IMG/VR virus record: IMGVR_UViG_3300032296_003403
Coordinates: 1 to 64,000 of that record
Strand: one strand, 5' to 3'
Source: a virus
DNA: 64,000 nt
Within the stretch, counting starts at the first letter, position 1. Each line of letters begins with the position of its first letter. The translations under genes were made by a program, and so were the position numbers. Positions 42,009-51,218 of the stretch are shown piece by piece. The notes under the pieces are model-generated. The model was not told where the DNA came from. It did not search any database and saw only the letters and a program-made list of their open reading frames with translations.

Positions 42009-43079
42009 TTAAAATTCTAACTTGACTCTACATGTTATCTGCTTAGTAAAATCTTTTGGAAGAGGTTTACTCAATTTAGCAACAGCTAAAAGTTCGTTAG
42101 CATCATTATATAGTCCTATAGTTGTTGGAAATACTTGAGGGCTGTCTATAAGGACAGGGTATAGTATGTTACCGTTATTATCAATTATAGAAGGATTAGT
42201 TGTATAATTAAGCTGGGAGCTCTTAGCATTTACGAAGAAATACCTAGCAGAAATTGTTTCTTGACTATTAGCTTTAAATGATTGTCCGTTATTTATTAAC
42301 TTAAACAATCTATCAGTATTTAAATTATATGGAGAAGAATAAGAGCTAGCAGCAGTTTCATCTACTGTCATACCTATACCTCCATTAGCATAAGAAAGAG
42401 ACAAAGCTCTTGGATTGAGAATATAAACTCCCATATCTGGAAGGAATATGCCGTAGCTTCCGCTATTTGTTTGGATTGCTGTGCTGTTATAACTATTCCC
42501 GTTTGATCCACTAACTATATAATAAAACCTATTACCTGCAACATAGTTAGTTGTGGTGGAATCTTTGCTATTATCAGTTAAATACAAGTAATCAGAGCCA
42601 TTTCTCAGGGTCAAGTTCCAGGTACCAGCATTTATTTTTTCTTTGTACCTAGATCTATTAACACTTACTACCATTATGTCCCTAGAATACCCAGCTGTTG
42701 CCCCTGCTATTGGTGCGCAAGAAGATCCAACATTGGCGCTTCCTCCAAAATTAAAAACAGCCGATTCATCCCCGTATACCAAATTCCTATACTGTCCATA
42801 AATGTCTCTAGTAGGAGACTTCTCATTTACTAATGAATTAAAAAGTGCAGACCCACTTCCGGATATGTGTCCATATGCCAAAGAATATTGAACCTCGGAA
42901 CCACTAGTTCCTAATGGAAGGTTATACACACTCAAATAGTACTTACCACTTACGCTGGCTTGTTGAGTACTAGAAGTAAAAGAAGAAGTTAAATTATACA
43001 CATTTGATGTAAATAGCCCAGCTGTTATACTATCCGAGCTTATTACGCTATCATCTTCCTGAAATGCTATATAGGACAT
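42009..43079 (-). CDS. Virion structural protein (356 aa) with conserved C-terminal module
   Basis: I recall proteins of this kind in T4-like phages as structural proteins encoded near the baseplate genes. They begin with a short MSYIAFQEDD-like segment and end with the module seen here (TIGLYNDANELLAVAKLSKP, KQITCRVKLEF). Middle segments such as RDIMVVSVNRSRYKEKINAG, GTWNLTLRNG and YGIFLPDMGVYILNPRALSL are characteristic. The same closing module stands alone in the 99-aa protein at 30164-30463. Exact position in the virion is unknown. Confidence 0.65.
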   Translation of the reverse strand: MSYIAFQEDDSVISSDSITAGLFTSNVYNLTSSFTSSTQQASVSGKYYLSVYNLPLGTSGSEVQYSLAYGHISGSGSALFNSLVNEKSPTRDIYGQYRNLVYGDESAVFNFGGSANVGSSCAPIAGATAGYSRDIMVVSVNRSRYKEKINAGTWNLTLRNGSDYLYLTDNSKDSTTTNYVAGNRFYYIVSGSNGNSYNSTAIQTNSGSYGIFLPDMGVYILNPRALSLSYANGGIGMTVDETAASSYSSPYNLNTDRLFKLINNGQSFKANSQETISARYFFVNAKSSQLNYTTNPSIIDNNGNILYPVLIDSPQVFPTTIGLYNDANELLAVAKLSKPLPKDFTKQITCRVKLEF

Positions 43080-43082
43080 TTT

Positions 43083-43742
43083 TTATTTATTTTTAGTCAC
43101 TGTTAATGGTATGCTAATCCTAGCTCCTGAATCTCTTCCTGTTACGGTAACTGTAGTTGTAAGACTAGTTAAGGTGCTTCCGAATAGGGTATCTATAGTA
43201 GTACCTACAAGAGTAAAGGATGTTCCGATAGCTGTTTTACTAATCTGAGTACCTGTAGTTGTATTCAAATCTGAAATGCCTAAATTGGTCGTGTCTATTC
43301 CTATTCCAGTAAATGTAGACAACAATCTAGCATCCCCTACGGTAACCACATATCCACTAGGCTCGAATGTTGAGACAGCCCCCAAATAGTTTAAGGTTTG
43401 AGGAGTTATAACTAAAGAAGCAGCTTGCTTCAAAGTTATACTACTGTATCCAACATTGATAACTGGTAGCTTACTTGTACCCCTAGGGAGAGTAACCAGC
43501 TTGTATTTCATTATCTGAGTCTCGTCTGGAAAAGCCTCAAGCAAAGGCATATTTTCTATGGCTTCTCCGTAAAAAGCAGACCCAGAAGGGTGTTCTGGGT
43601 TATACAAAGTATAATCTACTTCATCGTCAGCCAAAGCAAATTGCGTAATTCTAAAAGATCCGTCATTTCTAGCCAAAAGTTCCCTTCCTTTTTTAGTAAG
43701 GATGGCATCTACAGTTACTATGACATTGTTTAAATATCCCAT
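43083..43742 (-). CDS. Conserved virion structural protein (219 aa)
   Basis: The N-terminal half is a recognisable phage structural family: NVIVTVDAILTKKGRELLAR, NDGSFRITQFALADDEVDYT, then FYGEAIENMPLLEAFPDETQ and MKYKLVTLPRGTSKLPVI. The C-terminal half, from about residue 110, is a Thr/Gly-rich beta region that ends in VTGRDSGARISIPLTV, resembling an immunoglobulin-like domain. It is probably a baseplate- or fibre-associated protein. It follows an ATATTTATA motif at a 44-base gap, so it may head the next transcription unit. Confidence 0.7.
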   Translation of the reverse strand: MGYLNNVIVTVDAILTKKGRELLARNDGSFRITQFALADDEVDYTLYNPEHPSGSAFYGEAIENMPLLEAFPDETQIMKYKLVTLPRGTSKLPVINVGYSSITLKQAASLVITPQTLNYLGAVSTFEPSGYVVTVGDARLLSTFTGIGIDTTNLGISDLNTTTGTQISKTAIGTSFTLVGTTIDTLFGSTLTSLTTTVTVTGRDSGARISIPLTVTKNK

Positions 43743-43758
43743 TTTCCTAATTTGTATA

Positions 43759-43767
43759 TATAAATAT
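43759..43767 (-). promoter_or_regulatory. ATATTTATA motif at 43.76 kb
   Basis: Sense-strand ATATTTATA, 16 bases before the start at 43742, separating the large baseplate genes from the appendage block. Confidence 0.5.
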
Positions 43768-43786
43768 TGTAATTTACTCTTTTATA

Positions 43787-45889
43787 CTATCCCACAACTA
43801 ATACCTTAGAAAGGACTGTATCCTTCAATGGTGCCATTATATTACCTATATCTTTACGAATACTTTCCTCCAAATTAAAAGGCAAAACTACTGCATTTGA
43901 AGTCATTCCTTCTCTTTTTTTGAAATTAATCATCACACACGTTTCATCCGGAGTTTTTCTAAAAAAAGCAAAATTAGCACTAGAAATAGCATTTGGGACA
44001 AACTCTTTATCTAACACTATTTGAAGGGGCCTTAAAACACTAAAATTGTTTCCTATTTGCTGAATTACTGGCTCTATTATTTCTAGTATGTAATAGTAAT
44101 CTGCGTTTACAGTAAAAAATTTAGTAAACCTTACTATATCATACTTTTTAAACTCAAAAGGATAATCTACAAAGCTATATAAATTAGCAATAGAATCTGG
44201 ATTTTTTACATCTTGGGGCTCAAATATAACATTTTTATACAATAAAGAAGCGGAGTCGCTGAAAGTAATTGTTCTATTATCTGGCTCAGCTATAAAAAAG
44301 TCAGGATTTTGAGGTATAGTTACGTTACTTACCAAAGTAGTATTTGAGTTATTCAAATCAAAAACTTCAAAATAACTTTTAGAATCATCTCCAGAAGGAA
44401 CTTCAAAATAGATATTATCACTTCTTCTAAACAATGTAGTTACTTCTGCTAGATAGAACTTTAATCTTAATTTATCGTTTAAATTTAATTTTATTTTTTT
44501 ATTTAAAAGTTGACATCTTCCCTCAAAATATTCGCTTATAAACCTTCCGTTTACTGTACCACTTATTGTATCTGCTGAGAAATATATAAAACTCTTACTT
44601 TCGTTTACTAACGCCCTAGTAGTGCCTGTAGCTTGTCTTCCTCCATTTGCTATTGGTATGTTGGTAGCAACAAAATTAGTATAGCCATAAGGGACTGGGC
44701 TTGATGAGTTTGTATAATCTAAATAATCCCAAGTAGAAGTTCCTGCTTTTTGGACTTCCAAAATTGCAACTATTTTTATTATAGAAGGTCCCTTTTCTTC
44801 CCCTCTTTCCCCAGGAGTTTCTGCATTTCTAGCCTTTATTTTTATCGGGATATCAACATTTACAGAATAGTCAGACAATCTAGGAGCTTGTACATAGGTA
44901 TACTTCTCCGAACTATTTTGAACAACCTGAAGTTTTCCTGTCATATCATTAGTTTGATACCCTCCTGCGCCTGCTGAAGTATCGCTAGGTAAAAAATAAT
45001 CGATAGTGAAAAAAGAAGGATTATCAGCAGTGTCATGAGCTCCTATATAACGGAATTGATTTAAATAGTCTTTATACTCAACATTCAAATATTCATATAA
45101 AGGTATTTGAGTATAAGGCCAGTTAACACTTTGAGCTATTGATAAAGATAAAGGCCCTGTCTGGTTTGTACCATTTACAGTAAATATTGTATCAGCTGAA
45201 GGGGTGCTACTAAATGCTGTGTTTGTATCTCCTATAGTTTTCCACACTATTGAGTTTGGACTTACAGCTCTCACTCCTAATCTATTAGTCGTGGTTGTTA
45301 CTGGATTTATGTAACTAAAATACATTGTTTCTCCGAGTTCCCTATATGCGAGGGGGGAATAGCTAAATCCGCCTTCAAATATAATCTTCTCACCGTCTAA
45401 AGTAGATTGGTTAGTTGGATTATACTTGTCCATTAAGGAGATAGTCACCTTATCTCCTTTTTTAAACATATTTTGTACTTCGAAAATATTATTATTAGCC
45501 GAGGATAACTCGGTTATTGACCCAGACTTGTCTATTAAAAATTTTATATTAACTACTGATTTGTCGTAAAAATTTAAATTTTTTTTGTTTATGTTATTAG
45601 AGAAAGCAAATTTTGATACGTTATAATCTACAGCTGCTGTTTTTCCGTAAGATGTATCTCCTTCTGTATAAAAATTATATTTAGCGCTAACTGTTTTACA
45701 CCCATCATATCTTGGCAATGTATATCTAGGATCACTATAATTTTCGTCTAATAACTGGACAGGCTCTAATACTCCTGATTGATTGGGAGTTATTTTTTTG
45801 TATATATTTGATATAGCCGCCCCTGATACATTATTTAATAACGTATTGTAATCACTATGTTCAAAAGCATTTAAATCTATAGAAGTCAT
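43787..45889 (-). CDS. Large virion/baseplate-associated protein (700 aa)
   Basis: Not assigned to a T4 gene. The 700-aa protein is beta-rich with many Asn, Ser, Tyr and Thr residues. Distinct segments are YDGCKTVSAKYNFYTEGDTS, LNNKINLKLN-like core strands around residue 460 (RCQLLNKKIKLNLNDKLRLK) and the C-terminal KREGMTSNAVVLPFNLEESI. It overlaps the larger upstream gene by four bases. I recall homologous large proteins in this position in other T4-like Bacteroidota or marine phages but not their function. A baseplate-periphery or fibre-connector role is inferred. Confidence 0.55.
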   Translation of the reverse strand: MTSIDLNAFEHSDYNTLLNNVSGAAISNIYKKITPNQSGVLEPVQLLDENYSDPRYTLPRYDGCKTVSAKYNFYTEGDTSYGKTAAVDYNVSKFAFSNNINKKNLNFYDKSVVNIKFLIDKSGSITELSSANNNIFEVQNMFKKGDKVTISLMDKYNPTNQSTLDGEKIIFEGGFSYSPLAYRELGETMYFSYINPVTTTTNRLGVRAVSPNSIVWKTIGDTNTAFSSTPSADTIFTVNGTNQTGPLSLSIAQSVNWPYTQIPLYEYLNVEYKDYLNQFRYIGAHDTADNPSFFTIDYFLPSDTSAGAGGYQTNDMTGKLQVVQNSSEKYTYVQAPRLSDYSVNVDIPIKIKARNAETPGERGEEKGPSIIKIVAILEVQKAGTSTWDYLDYTNSSSPVPYGYTNFVATNIPIANGGRQATGTTRALVNESKSFIYFSADTISGTVNGRFISEYFEGRCQLLNKKIKLNLNDKLRLKFYLAEVTTLFRRSDNIYFEVPSGDDSKSYFEVFDLNNSNTTLVSNVTIPQNPDFFIAEPDNRTITFSDSASLLYKNVIFEPQDVKNPDSIANLYSFVDYPFEFKKYDIVRFTKFFTVNADYYYILEIIEPVIQQIGNNFSVLRPLQIVLDKEFVPNAISSANFAFFRKTPDETCVMINFKKREGMTSNAVVLPFNLEESIRKDIGNIMAPLKDTVLSKVLVVG

Positions 45890-48800
45890 AGATAAGGGTT
45901 TCTATTTTTTGTTTCAAATTGTTTGTGTACGTTTATTGAAGACCCAGAAAGCTCTCCTAAGAAGAAATCTTTTCCGTCTTCATATCCACTAATATATATA
46001 CTACTTCCCTCTATTTCTCCAGATTTTACATAACCTTCTAAATTATTATAATTTTCTGTCAGGCCAGTATACGCTCTTTTTGCCTTAGGCCTCTCTATCA
46101 TAGGAGATTTTATAGTTAGACCTGTCTGTAAACTACTTCTAGCAGGTACATAATCCTTTATCATCTTGAATAAAGAATTATCGAAGAACTTTATGAGTCT
46201 TATATAATCATTTAAATCGTATCTTTCAAAATACTTTTTATAGTATTCTTCATTAAATTCTACAAGATCTGGATACTCATCTTTATAATCGTCTCTCGGA
46301 TCTCCTATATATCTATCTACGTCTATAGAATTACCATACTCCGATATGATGTCTTTATTTACTTCATTTGCAGGAGAAAAAGACACATCTATAAAATGTA
46401 CATCTTTAGTTAGATAATTTTCTGTTTCATCTTCTAACTTCAAGAAAGGAGATAAAACACTTCCAGTTATATCATTATCAACTATTCTTACTTTTTGATT
46501 TACAGGTATAGAATATACCATGTTAGGAGAGTCTGTTACATACTCCTCATCATTTTGTACATAATTAATTTGATTAGGGAAGTTTACAAAACTAGCTGAC
46601 TTTATGAAAGATCCTGATATACTCAGCCTTTCTTTATAATTAGGTTGAATAGAATATACAGAAGAAGTTAAAGTGTGATTATAGTATAATAAATCATTTC
46701 CTAAAGGAAATCTAGCAGATAAATCAGTGTAGGCGGAGCTACTATAATTTCCTCTATAAGACTCAGGATTTAATACATGATAATTAAACACAGATTCTGA
46801 TAGAGGGGCTGTCCAATATCTAAGTTCTTGAAAATAAGCTAATCCACTAGCTCCTCCCAAATAAAAACTCTGAGTTACTTTATTCCAGGAAGCATTGAAG
46901 GAAGAAGATATGGACCCGCTTAAATATATACTAGAGGAAGCTTGGTGTCCTATTCTAGTTCCTATTTTATTTTTTACATATAGATCATAGTACTGGATTT
47001 GATCATTTGTAATCACATCATAATGATTCCTTCTCCTAACCATGACATTCCACCAATACGTATCACCTTCTGACCCTGTCATGAATATGGGTAAAGATAC
47101 TCTAGCTTCTTTATATCCAGAAGACCCCTTTAAATAGAATTTTAAAACACTATATGGGAATCCTTTAGATGTATCAGGATATAAATCTGAATCTAAATTG
47201 ACACTTAAAGGTCCAGTAGATAAAGTAAAGAATAATTTTGATGTTTTATCATAAGTTCCTTTTATTGGCTTAAATCTAAACTCAAAAGTGTCAGGAACAT
47301 AATCAGTTACCGATCCTGTAGGATAATCATACCTTGCTCCCCAATAAGTTTTAACATAAGATCCTGATGCGTTCAAAGCATAGGAAAATCTCTGGTAAGT
47401 ATATTCTACGTTAGAGTTACTTTTATCTGAGCCCCCGAATTCATTTACTGATAATATAGTATCTGGTATACCAAAAGTTGTTATTAAGGATTTTAACCCT
47501 CTTGCTGTTCCTTTTGATTTTAATAAATGGGGAATATTGTGGTATATTCTTTTAAGAAGTTCTTTCTGTATGTCTTGGCCTGGGGTACTAAATTGAGAAG
47601 CTGTTACTAGGGTATCTAAAGAAGATCCTGTTGGTATAAAACTTCCAGAAACAGTACTTCCTATCAAATACTCAAATATATTCTCATTGCTCTTTGAGTT
47701 ATATAATTTAACACCTAAAGACCTTAGAGCATAATAAACCAAATCTTTTGATATGCCCTTATATAAATTGTTCTTATTCTTATATAAATCAGTTATAGAT
47801 TTTATGAATATCCATATATTATCAAAATGCTGACCCACCATGTTTAAAAACAAGGTATATCCATCATTTACAGTATCCATTGATATATACTCAGGAACTA
47901 TATAAGATAGGTTGTCCTGATTTTCTAAATCATATAAAGAGGCTGTAGCTAGTTGTCCTCCATATAAAAGATTCGATTCATTATCACTTCCTAACCAAGT
48001 TCTAGCTTCAGTAGAATTAACAGAATATAATGAATATGGTTTTACTGAATTTGACTTAGGCCAAGCTGCTGATTCTGATGTGAAATACAAATAATATTCG
48101 TACCCATCAAAATTTTTGATTATAGTATCTATGCTTCCCTGCAGAGAAGATATGCTAGCACTAGAATTAAAAGAAGTATTGTAGTTAGTTGTTGATTTTA
48201 TAGAGGATATGTCAGAATTATACTGCTCTATAAGATTTAACTTATATGTAAAGTTTAACAACCTCTCTTTAGCTGATGAAAAATGTATAAAATCAGAATA
48301 ATCGGAATAATCTACATTTATGTAAATTCCCTTTCTATTTAAAAGATTTATTAATTCTTGATAAGATCCAGACGACTTGTTAGATAACAGACCTGATATA
48401 TTAAGATAATCAGAAGGTTTTATAGAATTGTCATCAATTTCTAAATCAAAATTAGCACTCTTTAGAAACGGAGTCTTATTTTCTATAGGAGTTGGAGCTA
48501 TCTCTATTTCATAAACAACAGCTTCTGATAGCTCTTCTACTATCCAAAAACTAGATTTTAAATCAAACTCAGCAGGTAATGGCTGATATAACTTAAAAAG
48601 TATAGAATAAGGATCCGTATTTTGATCCAATGCTATATTAACTGCATTTATAAGTTTATTGTCCCCAAAATTTAAAAGAAAATCTTTAAAGTAAGAAGAT
48701 GTTTCTATCTCATACAAGAAATTTATAACACCTTCTTGTATACTAAGATTTGATATATCATTTGTAGATACTCTTATTTCCTTTCTATCAGCTGATATTT

Positions 48801-49152
48801 CTTTTATAAAAAATATCTTTTGATTTATATCTACAACCTTCTTTCTGAAGATATTAAATTGTACTTTGTATACGCCAAAAGTAAAACCTAAATTTTCTAA
48901 TATCTGTTCTGGAAAAAATTCTAACTCTTCGGTATATGTTTCAGAAGATCCTTGTAAGTCTCCAGGTACTTTATAATCAGTGTAGTTGTAGTTTGAAGAT
49001 AGTAGTACATCATTTTTAGTGTACAAGTGATACTCTACATAATCTTCTTTTAACCCAAATTGCCTAATATAGTCCCTAGAAGCGATTAAAGAATCGTCTA
49101 TAACATCATATTTATCTAACTTTGATTCTATTCTGTTTACGGAGACTACCAT
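45886..49152 (-). CDS. Very large virion protein with lectin-like central domain (1088 aa)
   Basis: The N-terminal 500 residues are mixed. A conserved stretch at about 530-560 reads LLKRIYHNIPHLLKSKGTAR followed by GLKSLITTFGIPD, which I recall from phage baseplate-region proteins. Residues about 620-800 look like a concanavalin/LamG-type jelly roll: DTFEFRFKPIKG, YWWNVMVRRRNHYD, then SFYLGGASGLAYFQELRYWT and NYHVLNPESYRGN. The C-terminal 280 residues contain RYDLNDYIRLIKFFDNSLFK. Size and position suggest a T4 gp7- or gp10-class baseplate wedge component, with the lectin-like domain facing outward. The specific assignment is uncertain. Confidence 0.6.
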   Translation of the reverse strand: MVVSVNRIESKLDKYDVIDDSLIASRDYIRQFGLKEDYVEYHLYTKNDVLLSSNYNYTDYKVPGDLQGSSETYTEELEFFPEQILENLGFTFGVYKVQFNIFRKKVVDINQKIFFIKEISADRKEIRVSTNDISNLSIQEGVINFLYEIETSSYFKDFLLNFGDNKLINAVNIALDQNTDPYSILFKLYQPLPAEFDLKSSFWIVEELSEAVVYEIEIAPTPIENKTPFLKSANFDLEIDDNSIKPSDYLNISGLLSNKSSGSYQELINLLNRKGIYINVDYSDYSDFIHFSSAKERLLNFTYKLNLIEQYNSDISSIKSTTNYNTSFNSSASISSLQGSIDTIIKNFDGYEYYLYFTSESAAWPKSNSVKPYSLYSVNSTEARTWLGSDNESNLLYGGQLATASLYDLENQDNLSYIVPEYISMDTVNDGYTLFLNMVGQHFDNIWIFIKSITDLYKNKNNLYKGISKDLVYYALRSLGVKLYNSKSNENIFEYLIGSTVSGSFIPTGSSLDTLVTASQFSTPGQDIQKELLKRIYHNIPHLLKSKGTARGLKSLITTFGIPDTILSVNEFGGSDKSNSNVEYTYQRFSYALNASGSYVKTYWGARYDYPTGSVTDYVPDTFEFRFKPIKGTYDKTSKLFFTLSTGPLSVNLDSDLYPDTSKGFPYSVLKFYLKGSSGYKEARVSLPIFMTGSEGDTYWWNVMVRRRNHYDVITNDQIQYYDLYVKNKIGTRIGHQASSSIYLSGSISSSFNASWNKVTQSFYLGGASGLAYFQELRYWTAPLSESVFNYHVLNPESYRGNYSSSAYTDLSARFPLGNDLLYYNHTLTSSVYSIQPNYKERLSISGSFIKSASFVNFPNQINYVQNDEEYVTDSPNMVYSIPVNQKVRIVDNDITGSVLSPFLKLEDETENYLTKDVHFIDVSFSPANEVNKDIISEYGNSIDVDRYIGDPRDDYKDEYPDLVEFNEEYYKKYFERYDLNDYIRLIKFFDNSLFKMIKDYVPARSSLQTGLTIKSPMIERPKAKRAYTGLTENYNNLEGYVKSGEIEGSSIYISGYEDGKDFFLGELSGSSINVHKQFETKNRNPYL

Positions 49153-49487
49153 TATTTGCTTGTATTTGTTAGTATCAGTATTTGACTTTTTAATACTACG
49201 TTTTCTTCTCTTAAGTTAGCTATTTCTTCTCTTAAATCTTCTAAATTTAATCCTAAATAATCAGCACTTTTTTCTACTAAAGATAGGTGAGAGTTCTCTG
49301 ATCCACTTGGGGGAATATCATAGAATAAACTTTCATAGTCTGAAAAAAAAGTTTCTAAAGTGGGAGACCTTTCAGTATCAGCGGTATCTCCATCTTTAGG
49401 AACTAGTTGACTAAAAGACACGTCAACAACATTAGTAAACGTATTCTTTCCATATATCTTTCTTACTATGTTTACTGGTTCAGCCAT
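49152..49487 (-). CDS. Small structural protein with C-terminal coiled coil (111 aa)
   Basis: Residues 1-55 begin MAEPVNIVRKIYGKNTFTNV and include the phage-style VDVSFSQLVP. Residues 70-111 form a clear coiled coil (LNLEDLREEIANLREENVVL, KSQILIL). It overlaps both neighbouring virion genes by one base, so it is probably an oligomeric connector in the baseplate. I cannot name a T4 equivalent. Confidence 0.55.
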   Translation of the reverse strand: MAEPVNIVRKIYGKNTFTNVVDVSFSQLVPKDGDTADTERSPTLETFFSDYESLFYDIPPSGSENSHLSLVEKSADYLGLNLEDLREEIANLREENVVLKSQILILTNTSK

Positions 49488-50584
49488 TATTCTTTTACTT
49501 TAAAAAAGTATTGATCATCGAATATTAAAGTAGATCCGCTTATTACAGTTTTTATTAATATCTTATAATATCTTTCCGGCTCTAATCCATACATATAAAC
49601 ATCAAAGTAATTACCTGTTAAATCAGCACTTATTTTTGTATAGTTATCGTCAAAATCTACTATTGTCATGTCTGACTTTACATCTTTTATTGAGTAATAA
49701 GAGGATGAAGGTAAATATTTTTGAGTGGTATATATAGAAGAGGTAGCGTATGTCCTAACAGGGAATTGATCTCTTACATTCAATCTAAATCTGTGTACTT
49801 CATACTGATTAAACTCTCCTTTATTATTAGACAAAGATACTCTAATATCTGCAGAACCAACAGGAGAATAAGTAGATCCTGATATTGAATATGCAGAATC
49901 GTCCCACTTAAATTCCATTACTGGAGGATACACAGTATTTGTATCTCTTCCAAAGTAATTTAATAAAAAGTTATAGGCTTCATTAAACTCTAAAGAACCG
50001 GATAACTTAAGTAAAAATCCGTTATTAGGGAGTGATCCAGATAAGTAAGAAACAACTGCTGGGGTTACATTTATGTCCAAATCTTTATCATTGTAAACCC
50101 CATAACTTTTTAAGAACTCAAAACCAGTGTACCATGTACCTCCACCAGGATTCTGAGATGTATAGGAACCAGTAGACCCATTAAAATTAGTTAAAAGCCA
50201 TGGCCTAGTTTTACCAGATCCCATGTACTTCCAACTAGCACCATCTGTTGGAATTGGCTCATCTCCGAATCTACCAGTTCCCATATCCCAGCTACCAGAA
50301 ACACACAAGGCTTGTACTGTGTAATCTGTGGGCAATCCTGTAGAATTGGCTAAGTATAATTTTATACTTGCACTATAAGAAGAGCTTTTTATATATTTAG
50401 TCAATACATCAGACATATCTGCATCAGCAAACTTTATCAATATTCTTGCTGCTGTTGATTGTGATGTATAATTTAAACTAATATTTTTAGAAAGCTCTAA
50501 TATAGGATCCAACCCTGAGTTTAGAGTTTCGTAGTCAGAGTACAGGGTCGTATCTTTTTCAGCAAATATTTTATATACTGCCAT
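49487..50584 (-). CDS. Virion protein with DNRLRE-like domain (365 aa)
   Basis: The N-terminal MAVYKIFAEKDTTLYSDYET with following ARILIKFADAD, SIKLYLANSTG and YTVQALCVSGSWDMGTGRFG resembles DNRLRE-type beta-sandwich domains, where DTTIYS and RALIKFD are typical; SWxxGTGR is also familiar. The C-terminal half has EFNQYEVHRFRLNVRDQFPV and a fibronectin-like end (YGLEPERYYKILIKTV). I recall similar proteins in T4-like phages near baseplate genes. A structural, carbohydrate-facing role is inferred. The gap to the endolysin gene is three bases. Confidence 0.6.
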   Translation of the reverse strand: MAVYKIFAEKDTTLYSDYETLNSGLDPILELSKNISLNYTSQSTAARILIKFADADMSDVLTKYIKSSSYSASIKLYLANSTGLPTDYTVQALCVSGSWDMGTGRFGDEPIPTDGASWKYMGSGKTRPWLLTNFNGSTGSYTSQNPGGGTWYTGFEFLKSYGVYNDKDLDINVTPAVVSYLSGSLPNNGFLLKLSGSLEFNEAYNFLLNYFGRDTNTVYPPVMEFKWDDSAYSISGSTYSPVGSADIRVSLSNNKGEFNQYEVHRFRLNVRDQFPVRTYATSSIYTTQKYLPSSSYYSIKDVKSDMTIVDFDDNYTKISADLTGNYFDVYMYGLEPERYYKILIKTVISGSTLIFDDQYFFKVKE

Positions 50585-50587
50585 TTT

Positions 50588-51208
50588 TTATTTTTGAAGT
50601 AAGCTGTAATATTCTTTAAAATGCTTTATACGATCAGGAAGACCTATAGTCCCACCGTTAACACGTTTAGTGATAGCAGTAACATCAGCATCTGTTGCTC
50701 CTTTATCAGCTAAAGCATTTAAACCGTTTTTATTCCAGAACCATGCAGCACTTATTAAAGGATACTTAGTTGCTACTAGATCTGGGTTAGCTATTATATC
50801 ATCTTCAACTGTAGCATCAAATGCTTTATAGTTGTCTTTACCGGTCAGCTGGATATATCCCCTTCCTTTAAATTTGAACCCTTCTTTTGAGGCCTCGTCA
50901 GCATTTCCCATTCTTGAAGCATACACTCTTGATCCAATTTTCTCTTGGTTTCTAGCATACTGTTCTGCTAACTTTAAACTAGGCTTTCCATCAGCTCCTT
51001 TAAAGTACTTAGGAAATATACTCAACAATCCTTGTGCTGAATAATTCAAATTCTCAGTCACTAATTTAAATCCACCACTTTCATGGCCTGCTTGAGCTAA
51101 AAAATGCCCTAATCTTAATGCAGTATTTAACTGGTATTTTGCTATTGTGTCTGGGAGTTGGGCAATTACTGAATCTGGGATGTGTCCTTTTAGGTTTTCT
51201 ATTTTCAT
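50588..51208 (-). CDS. Endolysin, glycoside hydrolase family 19 (chitinase-like)
   Basis: GH19 enzymes cut beta-1,4 links in chitin or peptidoglycan glycan strands. LRLGHFLAQAGHESGGFKLV carries the catalytic Glu43; TENLNYSAQGLLSIFPKYF and FKGRGYIQLTGKDNYKAF are the classical substrate-groove motifs. The 206-aa single domain is the usual size for GH19 phage endolysins. There is no signal peptide, so release would need a holin or a signal-independent route. It lies among baseplate genes and could instead be a tail-associated wall-degrading enzyme; endolysin is likelier. Confidence 0.9.
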   Translation of the reverse strand: MKIENLKGHIPDSVIAQLPDTIAKYQLNTALRLGHFLAQAGHESGGFKLVTENLNYSAQGLLSIFPKYFKGADGKPSLKLAEQYARNQEKIGSRVYASRMGNADEASKEGFKFKGRGYIQLTGKDNYKAFDATVEDDIIANPDLVATKYPLISAAWFWNKNGLNALADKGATDADVTAITKRVNGGTIGLPDRIKHFKEYYSLLQK

Positions 51209-51218
51209 ATGAATTCTT

